DNA of 26,702 nucleotides from an uncultured Collinsella sp. (GTDB taxonomy: Bacteria > Actinomycetota > Coriobacteriia > Coriobacteriales > Coriobacteriaceae): the NCBI GenBank assembly GCA_958370325.1, contig CATXJW010000027.1:1-26702 (forward strand), in the 5' to 3' direction. Below the pieces are notes generated by a model. The model saw nothing but the letters and a program-made list of their open reading frames with translations, had not been told where the DNA came from and made no database searches. The position numbers and the translations under genes were made by a program. Numbering within the stretch: the first letter of the stretch is position 1; each line of letters opens with the position of its first letter. Positions 1 to 7,391 of this stretch are shown piece after piece.

Positions 1-24
1 CGAGCGGGGGCTCCTATCTTTTTA
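1..24 (+). terminator. Possible right half of a rho-independent terminator at the window edge
   Basis: The window opens with a G-rich arm ending in GGGGGCTC, followed directly by CTATCTTTTTA. This looks like the 3' arm and T-run of a terminator whose 5' arm lies upstream of the window. Only a 4-bp GAGC/GCTC hairpin can be drawn inside the window, so the call depends on sequence I cannot see. The rest of 25-147 holds no gene and no convincing promoter; an AT-rich patch (ATATAAGATATT, 89-100) could contain a -10 element. Confidence 0.35.
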
Positions 25-147
25 GTGCCCTCGGATTGGGTCATAGTGTCTGTCGGTAACGAATCATCGGCTATTTCGTTGCTGGTCAATATAAGATATT
101 GATTTGCGTTAAACGTTATTCGATGTTCTTGAGGGTAGGGGATTGAT

Positions 148-747
148 TTGGGTCGTGCTGGGGATATGACGCCGCCTTTGCGTTGGCGGTTGGGTGTTGC
201 TGGTGGGGTGGCGCTGTCTGTGCTGCTTCTTGACCAGCTGACCAAGCTTGCGGTTCGTGCCGTGGGCGACGCTTTGCATGTGACCGTCATCCCTGGTGTC
301 ATCGACTTTATGTTTGTCCGCAATATCGGTGCCGCCTTTAGCATGGGCGAGGGGCATGGCATCGCGTTTGCCGTGCTGGCGTTGGCGGTCATTATTGCTA
401 TTGCCGTGTACCTCGTTCGTGCACCCCAGCTTGCTCATCTTGAGGTTGTGGGCATGGCGATGGTTGCGGGCGGTGCTATCGGCAATGCTATCGATCGTTT
501 GGCTTTTGGCTTCGTGACCGATTTTATTGCCACCACCTTCATTGACTTCCCCGTCTTCAATGTTGCCGATATCGGCATTACCGTGGGCGTCGTGGTCGCC
601 CTCTTTGGCTACATGTTCTTGAGCCCCGCGGCCCGTGAGGTCGATGCGACCGCCGAGCTTAACGCTCGTGACGAGGCCCGCGCCAAGCGCAAAGCCAAGC
701 AGCGTGGGGAGCGTGCCCGCAAGATTCGCGAAAGGGATGAGCGCTAA
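148..747 (+). CDS. lspA: Lipoprotein signal peptidase (signal peptidase II)
   Basis: Aspartyl protease of the membrane that cleaves the signal peptide from diacylglyceryl-modified prolipoproteins. All family blocks are present: DQLTK near residues 29-33, NIGAAFS at 59-65, GGAIGNAIDR at 108-117 with the first catalytic Asp near 116, and FNVAD at 137-141 with the second Asp. Four hydrophobic segments fit the fold. After the last one (about residue 157) there is a Lys/Arg/Glu-rich cytoplasmic tail of about 40 residues, longer than in many homologues. The start chosen is TTG at 148 with a GAGGG site at 131-135; an ATG at 166 is an alternative. The TAA stop shares its last base with the next ATG (TAATG), so lspA and rluD are translationally coupled. 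Confidence 0.95.
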   Translation: MGRAGDMTPPLRWRLGVAGGVALSVLLLDQLTKLAVRAVGDALHVTVIPGVIDFMFVRNIGAAFSMGEGHGIAFAVLALAVIIAIAVYLVRAPQLAHLEVVGMAMVAGGAIGNAIDRLAFGFVTDFIATTFIDFPVFNVADIGITVGVVVALFGYMFLSPAAREVDATAELNARDEARAKRKAKQRGERARKIRERDER

Positions 748-1760
748 TGGCCGACATCCATGTCCTTGTTGCCGACGATGCCGCTGGTCAGCGTCTTGAC
801 GCCTATCTGGGCTCCAATGACGGCTGCCCTACGCGCTCTGCTTGCGCGCATCTGATTGAGGGCGGGGCCGTAGTAGTCAATGGCGAGACCTGCCTGTCCA
901 AAAAGTACGCCGTGCGAGCCGGCGACCGTATTTCGGTTGATTTGCCCGAGCCGCACGATCCCACCGATGTGATTCCCGAGGCCATCCCGCTCGACATTCG
1001 CTACGAGGACGACCATCTCATCGTGCTCTCCAAGCAGCGCGGCCTGGTGTGCCATCCTGCGCATGGTCATGAGAGCGGTACGCTCGCGAATGCCCTGGTC
1101 TATCACTGTGGTATCGACCATCTGGGCACCGTGCAGGGCGAGGACCGCCCCGGTATCGTGCATCGTTTGGATCGCGATACCTCGGGTCTCATGCTTGCGG
1201 CCAAGGACGATGACACCCAGCGCGCGCTCCAAAATCTCATTCGCACGCGCACGCTCGACCGCCGCTACATTACGCTCGTTCACGGGCACATAGCCATGGA
1301 CGAGGGCACCATCAGCACCGGTATTGCCCGATCGACGCGCGACCGCGTGAAGATGGCGGTTTCGGACGATCCCTTTGCGCGCCAAGCCATCACGACCTTC
1401 AAGGTCCTTGAGCGTTTTGATTCCACGCGTTTTGACGACGGCTACACGCTCGTCGAGTGCCACCTGTTTACGGGCCGCACACATCAGATTCGCGTGCATA
1501 TGCGCCATATCAACCACGCCTGCGTGGGCGATCCACTCTACGGCAAGTGCGATGCACGCGCCGATCAGGGTCTGACTAGGCAATTCCTTCATTCCTGGCG
1601 CGTCGCATTCGACCATCCCGTGACGGGGGAGCGCATTGAGTGCCGCGACGAGCTGCCGTGGGATCTCGCTGCGGTTCTTGACGACCTGGCCCCGCGCTCG
1701 CTTGGCCGCACCGCTGCCGGCGACGAAATCGTCCCGCAGCTCGGTCTGCTCGAAGCCTAG
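747..1760 (+). CDS. rluD: RluA/RluD-family 23S rRNA pseudouridine synthase
   Basis: Converts uridines in 23S rRNA to pseudouridine. An S4 RNA-binding domain (about residues 14-70) precedes the RluA catalytic domain. The signature HRLDRDTSG at about 139-147 carries the catalytic Asp near 142, and the later block FTGRTHQIRVHM is also typical. At 337 residues it is slightly longer than most RluD proteins because of a C-terminal tail of about 40 residues. It overlaps lspA by one base; the lspA-rluD pairing is common in Gram-positive bacteria. RluC or RluA specificity cannot be excluded from the sequence, but S4 plus this neighbour favours RluD. Confidence 0.93.
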   Translation: MADIHVLVADDAAGQRLDAYLGSNDGCPTRSACAHLIEGGAVVVNGETCLSKKYAVRAGDRISVDLPEPHDPTDVIPEAIPLDIRYEDDHLIVLSKQRGLVCHPAHGHESGTLANALVYHCGIDHLGTVQGEDRPGIVHRLDRDTSGLMLAAKDDDTQRALQNLIRTRTLDRRYITLVHGHIAMDEGTISTGIARSTRDRVKMAVSDDPFARQAITTFKVLERFDSTRFDDGYTLVECHLFTGRTHQIRVHMRHINHACVGDPLYGKCDARADQGLTRQFLHSWRVAFDHPVTGERIECRDELPWDLAAVLDDLAPRSLGRTAAGDEIVPQLGLLEA

Positions 1761-1778
1761 CCAGTATTAGGTGGTTTC

Positions 1779-1810
1779 TTGAACTCGGTAAGCCTGCGGT
1801 AAGATATACG
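1779..1810 (+). promoter_or_regulatory. Candidate sigma-A promoter for the glycosyltransferase gene
   Basis: TTGAAC (1779-1784) is followed by TAAGAT (1800-1805, spacing 15) within TAAGATATACG, which offers several overlapping -10 hexamers at spacings of 15-20. It lies just upstream of the start at 1843 in the only gap between rluD and this gene. The -10 is imperfect. Confidence 0.35.
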
Positions 1811-1842
1811 GTTGTTTACGTAACGCGTTGCTGGGAGCCTGC

Positions 1843-3138
1843 ATGCTCGCCTTTTTACAAACCAACACACCCATCGTGATCTTCAACCAGATTGTGGTTA
1901 CGCTGCTCACGGTCTGCTTTCTGTACCAGGTGGTCTTCTTTGTCATTGGCGCTCTTCGTGGCGAGGTCGCGCCCCCTAAGGCCAAAAAGCTGCATCGTTA
2001 TGCCTTCTTTATCGCGGCACATAACGAGGAGGCCGTGATCGCTAACCTTGTTCGCTCCATCAAGGACCAGGATTATCCGTCCGAGCTTATCGAGGTCTTC
2101 GTGGTCGCCGATGCCTGCACCGATAACACGGCGCGGCTCGCGCGCGAGGCGGGCGCCATCGTCTATGAGCGCAATGACCTGGCCCGTAAGGGCAAGAGCT
2201 GGGTCATGGACTTTGGTTTCGATCGCATTCTCAACGAGTATCCCGACACGTTTGAGGGTTACTTTATCTTCGATGCCGACAACGTTATCTCCCGCGATTA
2301 CGTCTCCAAGATGAATGATGCCTTTGACCAGGGCTTTCATGTGGTCACGAGCTATCGTAACTCCAAGAACTTCGGCAGCTCGTGGATTTCGTCTGCCAAC
2401 GCCACCTGGTATCTGCGTGAGGCCCGCTTCCTCAACAACGCGCGTAATATCTGCAAGACTTCCTGCGCTGTCTCGGGTTCGGGTTACCTCATCTCCGCCA
2501 GTGTTATCGAGGGCATGCACGGCTGGCAGTTCCATACACTGACCGAGGACATCCAGTTCACCACGTTCTGCGCCATTCACGGCATCCGCATCGGTTATGC
2601 GCCGGCGGAGTTCTTTGACGAGCAGCCGGTTACGTTTAAGGCGTCCTGGAAACAGCGCATGCGTTGGACCAAGGGCTTCTACCAGGTCTTTTTTACCTAC
2701 GGCAAGCATCTTGTCAAATCGACGTTTCGCTATCATCGCTTTGCCGCATATGACATGTTTATGACCATCGCTCCGGGCATGCTGCTGTCCCTGATCTCCA
2801 TGCTCGCCAACGCTACCTTTCTCATCGTGGGCGGGCTTTCGCATGGCTTCTTGGCTACCGAGGTCGAGATGCAGGCTTGTGCCGCCTCGCTCATTATGAC
2901 TTTCGCCATGATGTACCAGACCTTCTTTATCCTGGCGCTGCTCACGACCATTTTCGAGTACAAGCACATTCATTGCGCGCAAAAGTGGCGTTTGTTGACT
3001 AACCTGTTTACCTTCCCGATCTTTATGTTCAGCTATATCCCCATCACGGTGGCTGCACTGTTCCTAAAGGTCGACTGGGTCCCGACGCAGCACGCCGTCA
3101 ACGTTACCCTCGACGAGGTCATGCAAGGCGCCAAATAA
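1843..3138 (+). CDS. Membrane glycosyltransferase, family 2 (BcsA/processive-type)
   Basis: Inner-membrane GT2 enzyme that probably transfers sugars from a nucleotide-sugar donor to a growing polysaccharide or lipid-linked acceptor. One TM segment (about residues 10-40) is followed by a GT-A domain with EVFVVADACTDNTA (donor binding), the metal-binding DADN block, and KQRMRWTKG, the QxxRW motif of processive enzymes. At least three TM segments follow at the C-terminus. ATG 1843 was chosen over an upstream in-frame TTG at 1828 because GGGAG (1833-1837) sits at the right distance. It is 431 aa and stands alone between a promoter and a terminator, with no other polysaccharide genes nearby, so product and acceptor are unknown. 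Confidence 0.85.
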   Translation: MLAFLQTNTPIVIFNQIVVTLLTVCFLYQVVFFVIGALRGEVAPPKAKKLHRYAFFIAAHNEEAVIANLVRSIKDQDYPSELIEVFVVADACTDNTARLAREAGAIVYERNDLARKGKSWVMDFGFDRILNEYPDTFEGYFIFDADNVISRDYVSKMNDAFDQGFHVVTSYRNSKNFGSSWISSANATWYLREARFLNNARNICKTSCAVSGSGYLISASVIEGMHGWQFHTLTEDIQFTTFCAIHGIRIGYAPAEFFDEQPVTFKASWKQRMRWTKGFYQVFFTYGKHLVKSTFRYHRFAAYDMFMTIAPGMLLSLISMLANATFLIVGGLSHGFLATEVEMQACAASLIMTFAMMYQTFFILALLTTIFEYKHIHCAQKWRLLTNLFTFPIFMFSYIPITVAALFLKVDWVPTQHAVNVTLDEVMQGAK

Positions 3139-3146
3139 CCACCATC

Positions 3147-3187
3147 AAAACCACCACAAAGGGGACAGGCACCTTTGTGGTGGTTTT
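3147..3187 (+). terminator. Rho-independent terminator built on a REP-like palindrome
   Basis: AAAACCACCACAAAGG (3147-3162) and CCTTTGTGGTGGTTTTT (3172-3187) form a near-perfect stem of about 16 bp around a GGACAGGCA loop, ending in T5. The A-run on the left makes it usable in both directions. The GGGGACAGGCACCTTT core resembles short dispersed palindromes I know from other bacterial genomes. Confidence 0.9.
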
Positions 3188-3220
3188 TGCTTTTGAGAGG
3201 GCTGTCCCGGGAGGTGTCCT

Positions 3221-3643
3221 GTGGTCTATATCCCATTTTGGATCTGCGTCTTTGCCGGCGCGGCGATTGATGCCCGTGAACGACGCTTTCCCAATGAGCT
3301 TGCCGGCGCGTGTGCGGTGGCGGCGTTTGCGGGCGTGTTGCTGGATGCGGGCTTGAACGCGGCACTTGACCACGCTGGCCTTGCGGTCATCGTGTATCTT
3401 TCTCTTGTGCTGACTGAGTCGCTTTGGCGGCGCCTCCGTCAAACCACGGGCATCGGCATGGGAGATGCCAAGGCACTCTTCGCGCTTTGCACGCTCGACC
3501 CTATGGGCGGCATCGTGGCATTTGCCGTCGCGCTCCTGGCCCTTGCCGCCGCCTGTCTCATCGCAAAATCGCGATCCCTTCCTTTGCTGCCGTTTTTGGT
3601 GCCGATTTTTGCCATAATCGAGGTCGTGGGCTGCACATTGTAA
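3221..3643 (+). CDS. Prepilin peptidase-like A24 family protein (short, CpaA/TadV type)
   Basis: Polytopic membrane protein of 140 aa. Two catalytic-Asp blocks of the A24 family are visible: DARERRFPNE near residues 17-26 (compare D...R.IPN) and GIGMGDAKALF near 76-86 (the GxGD motif). It lacks the N-terminal methylase domain of full PilD, as do CpaA/TadV enzymes, which cleave flp/type IV prepilins or preflagellins. GTG 3221 was chosen for the GGGAGGTG site at 3209-3216. It ends 31 bp before the dgt-like gene and is probably cotranscribed with it. No pilus or competence genes lie in the window, so the substrate is unknown. The family call is good; the role is inferred. Confidence 0.78.
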   Translation: MVYIPFWICVFAGAAIDARERRFPNELAGACAVAAFAGVLLDAGLNAALDHAGLAVIVYLSLVLTESLWRRLRQTTGIGMGDAKALFALCTLDPMGGIVAFAVALLALAAACLIAKSRSLPLLPFLVPIFAIIEVVGCTL

Positions 3644-3674
3644 CCGATTGCGCATCCTTCTTAAGGAGCATGCC

Positions 3675-4922
3675 ATGGCAACTAATCAAGAAACGGCCGT
3701 CATTAAGGCTCGCATGGATCGTATTCCCTCGACGTTGTCGCCCGAACTTGTCGAGCGCATTTCCGCCGATCGTGCTTCGGGTGCCGTCAACCCGTATCGT
3801 TGCAATGACGACCAGGTCATTCGTCGTGTTGAGCGATCAGCGGACGAGGGCACGCTGATGCGTCCGGCATTTATGCGCGATACCGAAAAGATTCTTCATC
3901 TTCCGGCGTACACGCGTTATGCAGGCAAAACGCAGGTCTTTAGCTTCCGAAGCAATGATGATCTGTCGCGCCGCGGTTTGCACGTGCAGCTTGTCTCGCG
4001 CATTGCACGCGATATCGGCCACGCTCTTGGGCTCAACTGCGATCTAATCGAGGCGATTGGCTTAGGCCACGACTTGGGCCACACGCCTTTCGGCCATGCC
4101 GGTGAGCGTTTTCTCAACGATATCTATCATGAGCGCACGGGTCGCCACTTTTTCCATAACGTGCAGTCGGTCCGCGTGCTCGACGCCCTGTATGGCCGCA
4201 ACGTGTCGCTCCAGACGCTCGACGGCGTGCTATGCCACAACGGCGAGTACGAACAGCGTGTTTTTGAGCTTTCGGACATGGGTTCCTTTGACCAGTTCGA
4301 CCGAACCGTCGAGGAATGCATTGCCACAGGCTATAGCGCGATTGAGCACCTGCGTCCCATGACGCTCGAGGGCTGTGTGGTTCGCATTTCGGATATTCTT
4401 GCCTACGTTGGGCGCGATCGACAAGACGCCATTGCGGCAGGCCTGCTGTCGCCCGACGCTTTTGACGATGGTCGGGGCGGCGCCTATAACAGCTGGATTC
4501 TCACGCACGCTTCCATCGATATCGTTGACCATAGCTACGGCAAACCGCGTATCGAGATGAGCGAGGACCTGTTTGAGGAGATCCGCCGGGCGAAGCGTGA
4601 GAACTACGAGAAGATCTATAGCAAGGGCGGTATCGAAGGCGATTCCGAGGCGGAGTTGCGTGAGGCCTTCGAAAAGCTCTACGACCGTTGCCTACAGGAT
4701 CTAAATAAAGGCGACGAGTCCTCTTACATCTTTAAGCATCATATTTCGCGCATTGAACAGCAGCTTTCCTACTACGATCGCACCTATGCCTGGCAGGACG
4801 ACAAGGATCAAGCGGTGGTGGATTACATCGCGAGCATGACGGACGGTTATTTCTGCGAGCTGACGAGCAAGCTATTCCCTGGTCTGGAGTTTCCGCATCG
4901 TACCTATATTAACGAACGGTAG
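3675..4922 (+). CDS. dgt: dNTP triphosphohydrolase of the HD superfamily (Dgt-like)
   Basis: Hydrolyses deoxynucleoside triphosphates to deoxynucleosides and triphosphate. The HD domain is plain: LHVQLVSRIARDIG (H near 103), then GLGHDLGHTPFGHAGE at about 129-144 carrying the HD pair and second His set, and a later ISDILAYVGRD block with the last metal Asp. The upstream TRYAGKTQVF stretch is also typical of Dgt/SAMHD1-like proteins. It is 415 aa, the usual size for the Gram-positive subgroup. ATG 3675 was chosen because AAGGAG (3663-3668) lies 6 bases upstream; an in-frame TTG at 3648 has no such site. Substrate preference (dGTP or all dNTPs) cannot be read from the sequence. Confidence 0.92.
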   Translation: MATNQETAVIKARMDRIPSTLSPELVERISADRASGAVNPYRCNDDQVIRRVERSADEGTLMRPAFMRDTEKILHLPAYTRYAGKTQVFSFRSNDDLSRRGLHVQLVSRIARDIGHALGLNCDLIEAIGLGHDLGHTPFGHAGERFLNDIYHERTGRHFFHNVQSVRVLDALYGRNVSLQTLDGVLCHNGEYEQRVFELSDMGSFDQFDRTVEECIATGYSAIEHLRPMTLEGCVVRISDILAYVGRDRQDAIAAGLLSPDAFDDGRGGAYNSWILTHASIDIVDHSYGKPRIEMSEDLFEEIRRAKRENYEKIYSKGGIEGDSEAELREAFEKLYDRCLQDLNKGDESSYIFKHHISRIEQQLSYYDRTYAWQDDKDQAVVDYIASMTDGYFCELTSKLFPGLEFPHRTYINER

Positions 4923-4982
4923 TTCGTATCCTTTCGGTATACTGTTGACGAACAAAGCTTTTGATTGATGCATGGGATGGCT

Positions 4983-6332
4983 ATGGACGACCTTTTTTCT
5001 GCCTCGACGCGCGAGCGTTCCTTTAAAAATGCGCCGCTCGCGGTGCGCATGCGTCCCAATTCGCTCGACGAGTACGTGGGCCAGCAAAAGGCCGTTGGCA
5101 AGGGTTCGTGGTTGCGTGCGGCGATCGAGCATGATGTGCTATCGAGCGTGATTCTGTATGGGCCTGCCGGTACGGGCAAGACGACGCTGGCGCATATTAT
5201 CGCCAACCATACCAAGAGCGAGTTTGTTGAGGTCAGCGCCGTCACGGGTACCGTGAAGGACCTGCGTCGCGTGATCGACGAGGCAAAGACGCGCCTGAAT
5301 ACATATGACCGCCGTACCATCTTGTTCATCGACGAGATTCACCGTTTTTCGAAGTCGCAGCAGGATGCGCTTTTGCATGCGGTTGAAAACCGTACCGTCA
5401 TTATGATTGGCGCCACGACCGAGAACCCGTACTTCGAGGTCAACTCCGCACTGTTGTCGCGTGGGCGAGTGGTAGAGCTTGAGCACCTGAAGGACGAGGA
5501 TATCGCCACGCTCATTGAGCGTGCGCTCAAGGCGCCGCAGGGTTTGGGCGGCAAGTTCTCAGCCGATGAGGATACAGTCAAGACCATTTGCACACTGGCT
5601 GCGGGTGATGCGCGCTCCGCGCTCACGACGCTCGAGCTTGCGAGCGAAATTGCCGTTACGCGTCCCGATACTGAGGGAACGCCAGCGCCGGCGGCGGGGG
5701 AACGCTATCCCATTACCGTGGATGACGTAAAGATTGCCAATCCGCGTCGTGGCTTTACCTATGACAAAAACGGCGACATGCACTACGACGTTATTAGTGC
5801 GTTCATTAAGTCCATGCGAGGCAGCGACCCCGATGCCACCATCTATTGGCTTGCGCGAATGATCGATGCGGGGGAGGACCCTAAGTTTATCGCCCGACGC
5901 ATCATGATCCATGCTTCCGAAGACGTCGGTAACGCCGATCCGCAGGCCCTGCTTATAGCGCACGCTGCGTTTAAATCTGCCGAGGTCATTGGGTATCCCG
6001 AGTGTCGCATTAACCTGGCTCAGGCTGCGCTCTATGTGTGCCTGGCGCCTAAGTCCAACGCGTGCGAGGCCTCGATTGATGCGGCGCTGGCCGATATCCA
6101 CAGTAGTGGTCTTCGCGAGGTGCCCAGCTATCTGCGCGATCGCCATCGTCCGGGCAGCGACGAATACGGTGTGTATAAGTATCCGCATGACTATCCCGAA
6201 GGCTGGGTCGAGCAGCGCTATTTGCCCGAGGGGCTGGAGCGCGGCGCCTTCTGGCATCCTGCCGGCCGTGGTTGGGAAGAGTGGCGCGTAGAGCAAAGCG
6301 AACGCGACCGGAGCGGGAATGCTCCGAAGTAA
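4983..6332 (+). CDS. rarA: Replication-associated recombination protein A (RarA/MgsA, AAA+ ATPase)
   Basis: Clamp-loader-like AAA+ ATPase acting at stalled replication forks. Walker A GPAGTGKTT lies near residues 60-68, Walker B LFIDEIHR near 114-121, sensor block GATTENPYFEVNSALLSR after it, and the family-specific C-terminal region has SAFIKSMRGSDPDA and IHASEDVGNADPQAL. It has 449 residues from this start. ATG 4983 (protein beginning MDDLFS) matches the usual N-terminus of actinobacterial homologues as I remember them; in-frame ATGs at 4968 and 4977 and TTG 4965 are alternatives, and none has a strong ribosome site. A TATACT at 4938-4943 could be a -10 but no -35 is visible, so it may be read from the dgt transcript. 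Confidence 0.93.
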   Translation: MDDLFSASTRERSFKNAPLAVRMRPNSLDEYVGQQKAVGKGSWLRAAIEHDVLSSVILYGPAGTGKTTLAHIIANHTKSEFVEVSAVTGTVKDLRRVIDEAKTRLNTYDRRTILFIDEIHRFSKSQQDALLHAVENRTVIMIGATTENPYFEVNSALLSRGRVVELEHLKDEDIATLIERALKAPQGLGGKFSADEDTVKTICTLAAGDARSALTTLELASEIAVTRPDTEGTPAPAAGERYPITVDDVKIANPRRGFTYDKNGDMHYDVISAFIKSMRGSDPDATIYWLARMIDAGEDPKFIARRIMIHASEDVGNADPQALLIAHAAFKSAEVIGYPECRINLAQAALYVCLAPKSNACEASIDAALADIHSSGLREVPSYLRDRHRPGSDEYGVYKYPHDYPEGWVEQRYLPEGLERGAFWHPAGRGWEEWRVEQSERDRSGNAPK

Positions 6333-6363
6333 CTGCTGATTATTTTGTCCCAGGATCTCACGC

Positions 6364-6394
6364 TTGGCATGTTCGGTCCCCTTTGGGGTACCAT
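6364..6394 (+). promoter_or_regulatory. Weak candidate promoter and hairpin ahead of the sigma-factor operon
   Basis: TTGGCA (6364-6369) lies 19 bases upstream of TACCAT (6389-6394). The -10 side overlaps an interrupted inverted repeat, GGTCCCC-TTT-GGGGTACC (6375-6392). This is the only promoter-like pair in the 100-base gap after rarA. Spacing and -10 are poor, so a non-sigma-A holoenzyme might read it instead. Confidence 0.25.
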
Positions 6395-6432
6395 GAACAG
6401 CGTCTGTATTTCGATTCCTTTGGGAGGCTTGT

Positions 6433-7020
6433 ATGAGTCCCATCCAAATCGCCCTGCTGGTGCTCGCCGTTGCCGGCGTGTGGGCCGTCGTTGAGCTTGC
6501 ACTCACACTGCGTAAGACTCGCACCGTCGTTGACTCGCTCGATAAGACCGTGAACGATCTTAACAACACTATCGCCGAGGCACAGCCCGTGGTTGCCAAG
6601 CTTGATGGTGCCGTCGATGAGTTGACGCCCGCCTTGGCGCAGATGGAGCCGCTGCTCAAGTCGAGCAAGACCGCCGTCGACGCCTTGACCTCCAACCTCG
6701 TTGAGGTTGAGGCGGTCGTTCGCGACATCTCCGAGGTTACGGGCAGCATGGCCGAGGCCAGTAATGCCGTATCGAGTGTGACTGATTCCGCTGCTGGCGC
6801 CGTGCAGAAGCTCTTCAATAAGGTGAAAGCCCCTGCAGCCGACGCCGATCGCAAGCTCGCCGCTGCCGCCGCCGAGGCCGAGCAGCCTACCGAGCGCGTC
6901 CTGATTGGCGACGACGATGCCGCTGCTGATGACGATGATGTTCAGAAGCCCGCAGCCAAGCCTGCTCAGTATTACACCTATACGCCCGCCGAGACCTCCG
7001 AGGAGTCCTGTGATGAGTAG
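6433..7020 (+). CDS. Membrane-anchored coiled-coil protein, DUF948-like
   Basis: Protein of 195 aa with one N-terminal TM segment (about residues 5-24) and a long heptad-rich helical region (about 28-125) rich in Leu/Val/Asp/Asn (for example VVDSLDKTVNDLNNTI). A low-complexity Ala/Glu/Asp tail follows, including an Asp-rich run near 158-170. This layout matches DUF948 proteins, whose function is not established; in Firmicutes they are often near general-stress genes. GGGAGG (6421-6426) gives a good ribosome site for ATG 6433. The last 8 bases overlap the start of the RsbW-like gene, so it is the first gene of a four-gene operon that includes a sigma factor. A tethering or structural role is a guess. 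Confidence 0.7.
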   Translation: MSPIQIALLVLAVAGVWAVVELALTLRKTRTVVDSLDKTVNDLNNTIAEAQPVVAKLDGAVDELTPALAQMEPLLKSSKTAVDALTSNLVEVEAVVRDISEVTGSMAEASNAVSSVTDSAAGAVQKLFNKVKAPAADADRKLAAAAAEAEQPTERVLIGDDDAAADDDDVQKPAAKPAQYYTYTPAETSEESCDE

Positions 7021-7390
7021 CGAAGCAACCTGCCCCATCACGCTGACCGTTGCCGGGGACCCGCGTCTGGCGCGCCTGGTGCGTATGACGGCCGCCAACG
7101 TTGGTGCGCTGTGCTCCATGTCCGTCGATCGCATCGAGGATATTCGTATGGCGGCCGAGGAAGCCTTCATCTTTGGCTGCACGGCGGTTAATTCCGATGA
7201 CATTACGATCAGGTTCGATGTCGACGAGTCTCACGTTGGCATGACCTTTACCTTTGGCGATCAGGCCGCTGTCGACGAGGATGACCAGGCTGCCGTGTAT
7301 GCCGAGCTCATTTTGGCGAGCGTGTGCGATTCCTACGAAAAGACTTCGGCGCCCCTGACGCTTTCCCTCGACCTCAAGGCGGATATCTAA
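7013..7390 (+). CDS. RsbW-like anti-sigma factor homologue with degenerate ATP-binding motifs
   Basis: Protein of 125 aa upstream of a SigB/SigF-type sigma factor, with the general layout of RsbW/SpoIIAB. The helix IEDIRMAAEEAF lines up with the RsbW N-box region, but the conserved Asn is missing (EEAFIFGCTAV where RsbW has a SEACTNAV-type block). The DxG G1 box and the Gly-rich G2 box and ATP lid are not recognisable, and the protein ends early. A normal GHKL kinase activity is therefore unlikely. ATG 7013 has GAGGAG at 7000-7005 and overlaps the DUF948-like gene by 8 bases; the stop is one base before the sigma gene. It may still bind the sigma factor, but I infer this from position only. 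Confidence 0.65.
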   Translation: MSSEATCPITLTVAGDPRLARLVRMTAANVGALCSMSVDRIEDIRMAAEEAFIFGCTAVNSDDITIRFDVDESHVGMTFTFGDQAAVDEDDQAAVYAELILASVCDSYEKTSAPLTLSLDLKADI

Positions 7391-7391
7391 T

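Noticed and set aside
4938..4950. TATACT and TTGACG before rarA as a promoter
   Set aside because: No -35 lies upstream of TATACT, and TTGACG is downstream of it with no -10 before the start codon. It was mentioned only as a possibility under rarA.
6310..6352. GGAGC/GCTCC hairpin at the end of rarA followed at a distance by ATTTTG, as a terminator
   Set aside because: The stem is only 5 bp and about 17 bases separate it from the T-rich part, which is too far for a standard terminator.
5559..6854. Minus-strand open frame of 431 codons across rarA and the DUF948-like gene
   Set aside because: Antisense to real genes, composition of Ser/Thr/Arg low complexity, no start signals.
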